Assembly (NCBI GenBank): GCA_018829465.1
Contig: JAHJTN010000005.1
Coordinates: forward strand, 248,001 to 312,000
DNA: 64,000 bases
Source: Bacteroidota bacterium
GTDB taxonomy: Bacteria > Bacteroidota > Bacteroidia > Flavobacteriales > Flavobacteriaceae
Direction of reading: 5' to 3'
The notes under the pieces are model-generated. The model did not search any database. It saw nothing but the letters and a program-made list of their open reading frames with translations, and was not told where the DNA came from. Both the position numbers and the translations under genes were made by a program. Shown here one piece after another: positions 60,651-64,000 of the stretch (positions are counted from its first letter, which is position 1; the number at the start of each line of letters is the position of its first letter).

Positions 60651-61373
60651 ATGCAAGATGTCGTATTTGCAGACCCCAAACTTCAAGTGACTGACTTTGA
60701 GTTTAACGCTGCCGTAGTCAATGTTTTTGATGATATGGTAGTTCGTTCTGTACCTTTTTATCTAGAAATGCAACGGATGGTTGCCGAATTGGCTGCCGAT
60801 TTTGCCATCAAAAACACCAATATATACGATTTGGGCTGCTCCACCGGCACTACCATGATGAGCCTCAATCAAAAAGTGGACAAAAACATTCAGTTTGTAG
60901 GTGTGGACGAGGCCGACGAAATGCTGAAATCGTGCCAAACAAACCTAGAACGAGTTATGCCGGAGCGGCAGGTAAAACTCGTAAACGCAGATTTAAACAA
61001 AGGCATCGAATTGGAAAATCCTTCCGTAGTGATTCTCTGTTTGACATTACAGTTTGTACGCCCTTTAAAAAGACAAAAATTAATTGAAGACATTTACCGA
61101 CAATTGCCCGAAAACGGCGCACTCATTATTGTGGAAAAAGTACTCGGAGAAGATTCTCTATTTAACAGGCTGTTTATTAAACACTATTACGAATTCAAGA
61201 AGCGAAACGACTATACCGAAACCGAGATTTCCAAAAAAAGAGAAGCCTTAGAAAATGTACTAATTCCATATCGATTGAAAGAAAATGAAGAACTTTTGGC
61301 CGAATGTGGTTTTAAGCATATCGATACTTTTTTCAAATGGTATAATTTTGCCGGCTTTGTCGCAGTCAAATAA
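60651..61373 (+). CDS. cmoA: Carboxy-S-adenosyl-L-methionine synthase-like methyltransferase
   Basis: A 240-residue class I methyltransferase close to CmoA, which makes carboxy-SAM from SAM and prephenate for tRNA wobble-uridine modification. The N-terminal pattern VFDDMVVRSVPFYLEMQ and the SAM loop IYDLGCSTGTTMM are CmoA-like, as is LCLTLQFVRPLKRQKLI. cmoB, which uses carboxy-SAM, is not seen in the window. The next gene (61397) encodes a membrane methyltransferase and may be co-transcribed. Confidence 0.82.
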   Translation: MQDVVFADPKLQVTDFEFNAAVVNVFDDMVVRSVPFYLEMQRMVAELAADFAIKNTNIYDLGCSTGTTMMSLNQKVDKNIQFVGVDEADEMLKSCQTNLERVMPERQVKLVNADLNKGIELENPSVVILCLTLQFVRPLKRQKLIEDIYRQLPENGALIIVEKVLGEDSLFNRLFIKHYYEFKKRNDYTETEISKKREALENVLIPYRLKENEELLAECGFKHIDTFFKWYNFAGFVAVK

Positions 61374-61396
61374 AAAACACCGTTAAATTTAAAAAA

Positions 61397-62122
61397 ATGA
61401 TTAAACTCGGAAATTTCTTTTTTAGACACCGAAACTATTTATTCCCGGTCTTTTATATTTTAATGTTCATACCTTACGCGCATCGCATCACACAAAATTA
61501 TTCGTTGATGCTCACGCTCGGCCTCACAGTATTGATTCTGGGTCAGAGTGTTCGTATGCTCGCCATTGGACTTGTATACATCAAAAGAGGTGGAAAAAAC
61601 CGAAGAATTTATGCAGAAGGTCTCGTTACAGAAGGTTTGTTTTCTCATTCGCGAAATCCGATGTATGTGGGTAATGTGACCATGATTTTGGGAATGGGCA
61701 TTATGTCAAATTCTTATCTGTATCTGCTGCTTGTGGTGCCGTTTTTCTATTTTATTTACGAATGCATTATTCGCGCCGAAGAAAATTATCTTCGCGGACA
61801 ATACGGAAAAGATTTTGAAAAATATTGTGCCAACGTGCCCAGATGGCTACCCAATCTCAAAGGCATTGGCAATACGCTAACATCACAGAAGTTTGATTTT
61901 AAAAAGATGTTTTACAAAGAATATAACACCACCTTTGTGTGGATGTTGGGTGCCATACTAGTGTCTTTGTTCAATTTTTACCTACTCAAAGGAGAAACAT
62001 TTTGTGTGAATCATCAATTTTACTTTATATCATTCTTTGTTGCAGCAGCAATCTTTTACGTCACTGTGAGAGCCTTAAAAAAGAGCGAACGAAGGGCTCA
62101 AATGAGAACCCAGCAAGCCTAA
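61397..62122 (+). CDS. Isoprenylcysteine carboxyl methyltransferase-like membrane protein
   Basis: A 241-residue integral membrane protein with about six spans. The ICMT/PEMT-type SAM motif is in LFSHSRNPMYVGNVTMILGMG (given here as LFSHSRNPMYVG and MILGMG) and YECIIRAEENYLRGQYGKDF then YCANVPRWLPNL. Members methylate small lipids or alcohols at the membrane. It lies 23 bp after cmoA; shared use of SAM is the only visible link, and ahcY, which removes the SAH product, lies nearby on the other strand. Confidence 0.82.
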   Translation: MIKLGNFFFRHRNYLFPVFYILMFIPYAHRITQNYSLMLTLGLTVLILGQSVRMLAIGLVYIKRGGKNRRIYAEGLVTEGLFSHSRNPMYVGNVTMILGMGIMSNSYLYLLLVVPFFYFIYECIIRAEENYLRGQYGKDFEKYCANVPRWLPNLKGIGNTLTSQKFDFKKMFYKEYNTTFVWMLGAILVSLFNFYLLKGETFCVNHQFYFISFFVAAAIFYVTVRALKKSERRAQMRTQQA

Positions 62123-62125
62123 TGG

Positions 62126-62509
62126 CTAATTTTTATCTGCAGCATCAACAAGCATCACTGCCCAATTTATTGCTTCGGATAAAGTCCCGAAAAGTTCGTG
62201 TGGCTTGGTATTGAAGGCCTTTTCAATTTGAATATTAAAAGTGTCAAACATTTTGTTTGACACCACAGCAAAAGCGGCAAGGTTAGGTACTTGTGAAACT
62301 TTTAAATAAATCAGAGGGTTCACAGAATACGAATGGATGCGATGTGTAATGTAAGCAAAAGGGCGTTTGACTCCATAAAAATCTTGCATTAGAGAAATAC
62401 AATCGTCGATTAAAACTTCGTTAAGATCTACTCCTTCATGTATGATGGCCACGACATATTTGTCGTAAAAATTAAAAAGGCCGTAATTCGTTTCTATAGA
62501 TTTTATCAC
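62126..62509 (-). CDS. SpoIIAA/STAS-like small protein
   Basis: A 127-residue soluble protein with alternating strands and helices: YVVAIIHEGVDLNEVLIDDCI, FAYITHRIHSYSVNPLIYL and a C-terminal FGTLSEAINWAVMLVD. This resembles SpoIIAA/STAS-type proteins of Bacteroidota; function unknown. The frame is open to a TTG at 62536, but that codon lies in a TAATTTTG promoter element, so the GTG at 62509 (MIKSIETNYG) is the likely start. It is 3 bp from the convergent methyltransferase gene. Confidence 0.65.
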   Translation of the reverse strand: MIKSIETNYGLFNFYDKYVVAIIHEGVDLNEVLIDDCISLMQDFYGVKRPFAYITHRIHSYSVNPLIYLKVSQVPNLAAFAVVSNKMFDTFNIQIEKAFNTKPHELFGTLSEAINWAVMLVDAADKN

Positions 62510-62533
62510 TGTGGGTTCATCGAATTTATACCG

Positions 62534-62541
62534 CAAAATTA
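62534..62541 (-). promoter_or_regulatory. TAnnTTTG -7 element of the STAS-like gene
   Basis: TAATTTTG on the minus strand, 24 bases before the GTG at 62509. Confidence 0.5.
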
Positions 62542-62635
62542 AACTATAAAAAAGTCAAAATATCCTAATTTTTGTGCTTTTCGATTAACCTTCTCATCCA
62601 ATCGATATATGACAAAAAGCATCGATAAAAAACCA

Positions 62636-62662
62636 AAAAATCCGACCAATGGCCGGATTTTT
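62636..62662 (-). terminator. Intrinsic terminator of ahcY
   Basis: AAAAATCCG and CGGATTTTT form a 9-bp stem 22 bp after the ahcY stop on the minus strand, ending in a T run. The frame 62539-62730 across it is not a gene. Confidence 0.8.
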
Positions 62663-62683
62663 ACATTATAAACAAAGGTTTTC

Positions 62684-64000
62684 TTAGTAACGGTAGTATT
62701 CCGGTTTAAAGGGTCCGTTTTGAGGCACACCTATATATTTTGCCTGATCGGGCGTAAGTGTTTCTAGCTCTACTCCAATGCGCTTCAGGTGCAAGCGCGC
62801 CACTTTTTCGTCTAAGTGTTTGGGCAACATATATACCTTATTTTCATATTTGTCGGCATTTTTCCAGAGTTCAATTTGCGCAAGGGTTTGGTTGGTAAAT
62901 GAATTGCTCATTACAAAACTCGGGTGGCCGGTGGCGCACCCAAGGTTGACCAATCTTCCTTCTGCCAACAAAATAATATCGTTGCCTTCTACTGTATATT
63001 TATCTACTTGAGGCTTAATGTTGTCGTGGGTGTTTCCGTAGTTCTTTTTCAACCAAGCCACATCTATTTCATTGTCAAAGTGACCAATATTGCAAACAAT
63101 GGTTTTATCTTTCATTTTAAGGAAGTGTTCCCCGCGTACGATGTCTTTGTTACCGGTTGTGGTAATCACGATATCTGCATTGCCCACCACCGTGTCTAAT
63201 TTTTTCACTTCAAAACCGTCCATAGCAGCCTGTAGGGCACAAATGGGGTCTATTTCGGTAACGGTTACAATACTGCCCGCACCTCTAAAGGAAGCCGCAG
63301 TGCCCTTGCCAACATCGCCATAACCGCAAACTACCACGCGTTTGCCCGCAAGCATCACATCTGTAGCCCTTCTGATGGCATCTACGGCACTTTCGCGACA
63401 ACCGTATTTGTTGTCAAATTTAGATTTGGTAACAGAGTCGTTCACGTTGATAGCCGGCATAGGCAAGGTTCCGTTTTCTACGCGTTCGTAAAGGCGATGA
63501 ACGCCTGTAGTGGTTTCTTCGGAAAGGCCTTTGATCCCGGAAACCAACTCCGGATAACGGTCTAGCACCATGTTGGTCAAGTCGCCGCCATCATCCAAAA
63601 TCATATTGAGCGGTTTGCGATCTTCGCCAAAGAAAAGGGTTTGTTCTATACACCAGTCAAATTCTTCTTCATTCATTCCTTTCCATGCATATACAGCCGT
63701 TCCGGCAGCAGCAATGGCGGCAGCGGCTTCATCTTGGGTAGAGAAGATATTACAAGAACTCCAGGTAACCTCCGCACCAAGGGCTTGAAGGGTTTCTATA
63801 AGCACCGCTGTTTGGATGGTCATGTGCAAACAACCCGCAATGCGAGCACCTTTAAGAGGTTGTTCTTTTTTAAACTCTTCTCTGAGCGCCATCAAACCGG
63901 GCATTTCGGCTTCAGCCAGGGAAATTTCTTTACGACCCCAAGCAGCCAACTCAATATTTTTCACTTTGTACGGTACGTACGGCATGGTTTTTACAGACAT
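62684..64000 (-). CDS. ahcY: Adenosylhomocysteinase
   Basis: A 438-residue S-adenosylhomocysteine hydrolase, complete to the last base of the window, where the ATG lies. It splits SAH into adenosine and homocysteine using bound NAD. Key blocks are [32 protein letters not shown], the NAD loop [19 protein letters not shown] and [16 protein letters not shown]; the C-terminus ends [10 protein letters not shown] as in all members. Regenerates the methylation cycle used by the several methyltransferases in this window. Confidence 0.97.
   Translation of the reverse strand: MSVKTMPYVPYKVKNIELAAWGRKEISLAEAEMPGLMALREEFKKEQPLKGARIAGCLHMTIQTAVLIETLQALGAEVTWSSCNIFSTQDEAAAAIAAAGTAVYAWKGMNEEEFDWCIEQTLFFGEDRKPLNMILDDGGDLTNMVLDRYPELVSGIKGLSEETTTGVHRLYERVENGTLPMPAINVNDSVTKSKFDNKYGCRESAVDAIRRATDVMLAGKRVVVCGYGDVGKGTAASFRGAGSIVTVTEIDPICALQAAMDGFEVKKLDTVVGNADIVITTTGNKDIVRGEHFLKMKDKTIVCNIGHFDNEIDVAWLKKNYGNTHDNIKPQVDKYTVEGNDIILLAEGRLVNLGCATGHPSFVMSNSFTNQTLAQIELWKNADKYENKVYMLPKHLDEKVARLHLKRIGVELETLTPDQAKYIGVPQNGPFKPEYYRY

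Overview
The window reads as chromosomal DNA of a Bacteroidota bacterium, most likely class Flavobacteriia. Reasons: a SusC/SusD/SusE set, a PafA-type alkaline phosphatase, DUF4270 and DUF6503 lipoproteins, a glycogen synthase/DUF4270/glmS block divergent from panC-panD, and many copies of the Bacteroidota promoter element TAnnTTTG placed just before start codons. No rRNA, tRNA, CRISPR array or phage was seen.

Layout. 1-1400: decaying accessory DNA with a broken higB toxin, intact higA, a stub of an XRE regulator and two repeat-like blocks. 1402-7845: one operon of an FAD oxidoreductase, a membrane 4Fe-4S protein and three glycosyltransferases. 7850-14555: glmS/DUF4270/glycogen synthase (minus) divergent from panC-panD-flippase-like (plus). 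14589-14747: a palindromic repeat. 14839-33049: a galactose-polysaccharide locus. It holds a GntR regulator, GH2, a GH-A-type hydrolase, GH53 galactanase, SusC, SusD, SusE-like protein, then galK, galT and galE. It covers surface binding, chain cutting, import and the Leloir pathway. A 16-bp motif shared by the regulator/GH2 promoter region and the GH53-susC promoter region is the probable GntR operator. 33049-34863: an mmcQ-like gene and a TerB-like gene whose junction is duplicated (207 bp) around an inserted DUF4160/DUF2442 pair. 34958-43998: housekeeping genes (M28 peptidase, pcm, Gfo/Idh oxidoreductase, 3-hydroxyacyl-CoA dehydrogenase, DUF1015, argS, SIMPL).

44163-47064 is the most unusual part. 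On the minus strand it has five small genes encoding double-glycine-leader peptides, a leaderless membrane peptide that shares a tail motif with one of them, another small membrane protein, and two CPBP-type membrane proteins with altered first motifs. A nearly identical 68-71 bp sequence sits directly upstream of three of the peptide genes. Hairpins lie between peptide genes and the CPBP genes. It looks like a modular bacteriocin- or signal-peptide island that spread by duplication, with no exporter in the window.

47119-64000: purE, a second toxin-antitoxin pair with a frameshifted toxin, an M3 peptidase, an ECF sigma factor with a zinc-binding partner, a UbiA-like protein, gcvP, a KAS III/methyltransferase/glycosyltransferase operon, pafA, a CmoA-like gene, an isoprenylcysteine-methyltransferase-like gene and ahcY. 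Several start codons were moved downstream of the longest possible start because a TAnnTTTG element lies inside or just before the extended reading frame.
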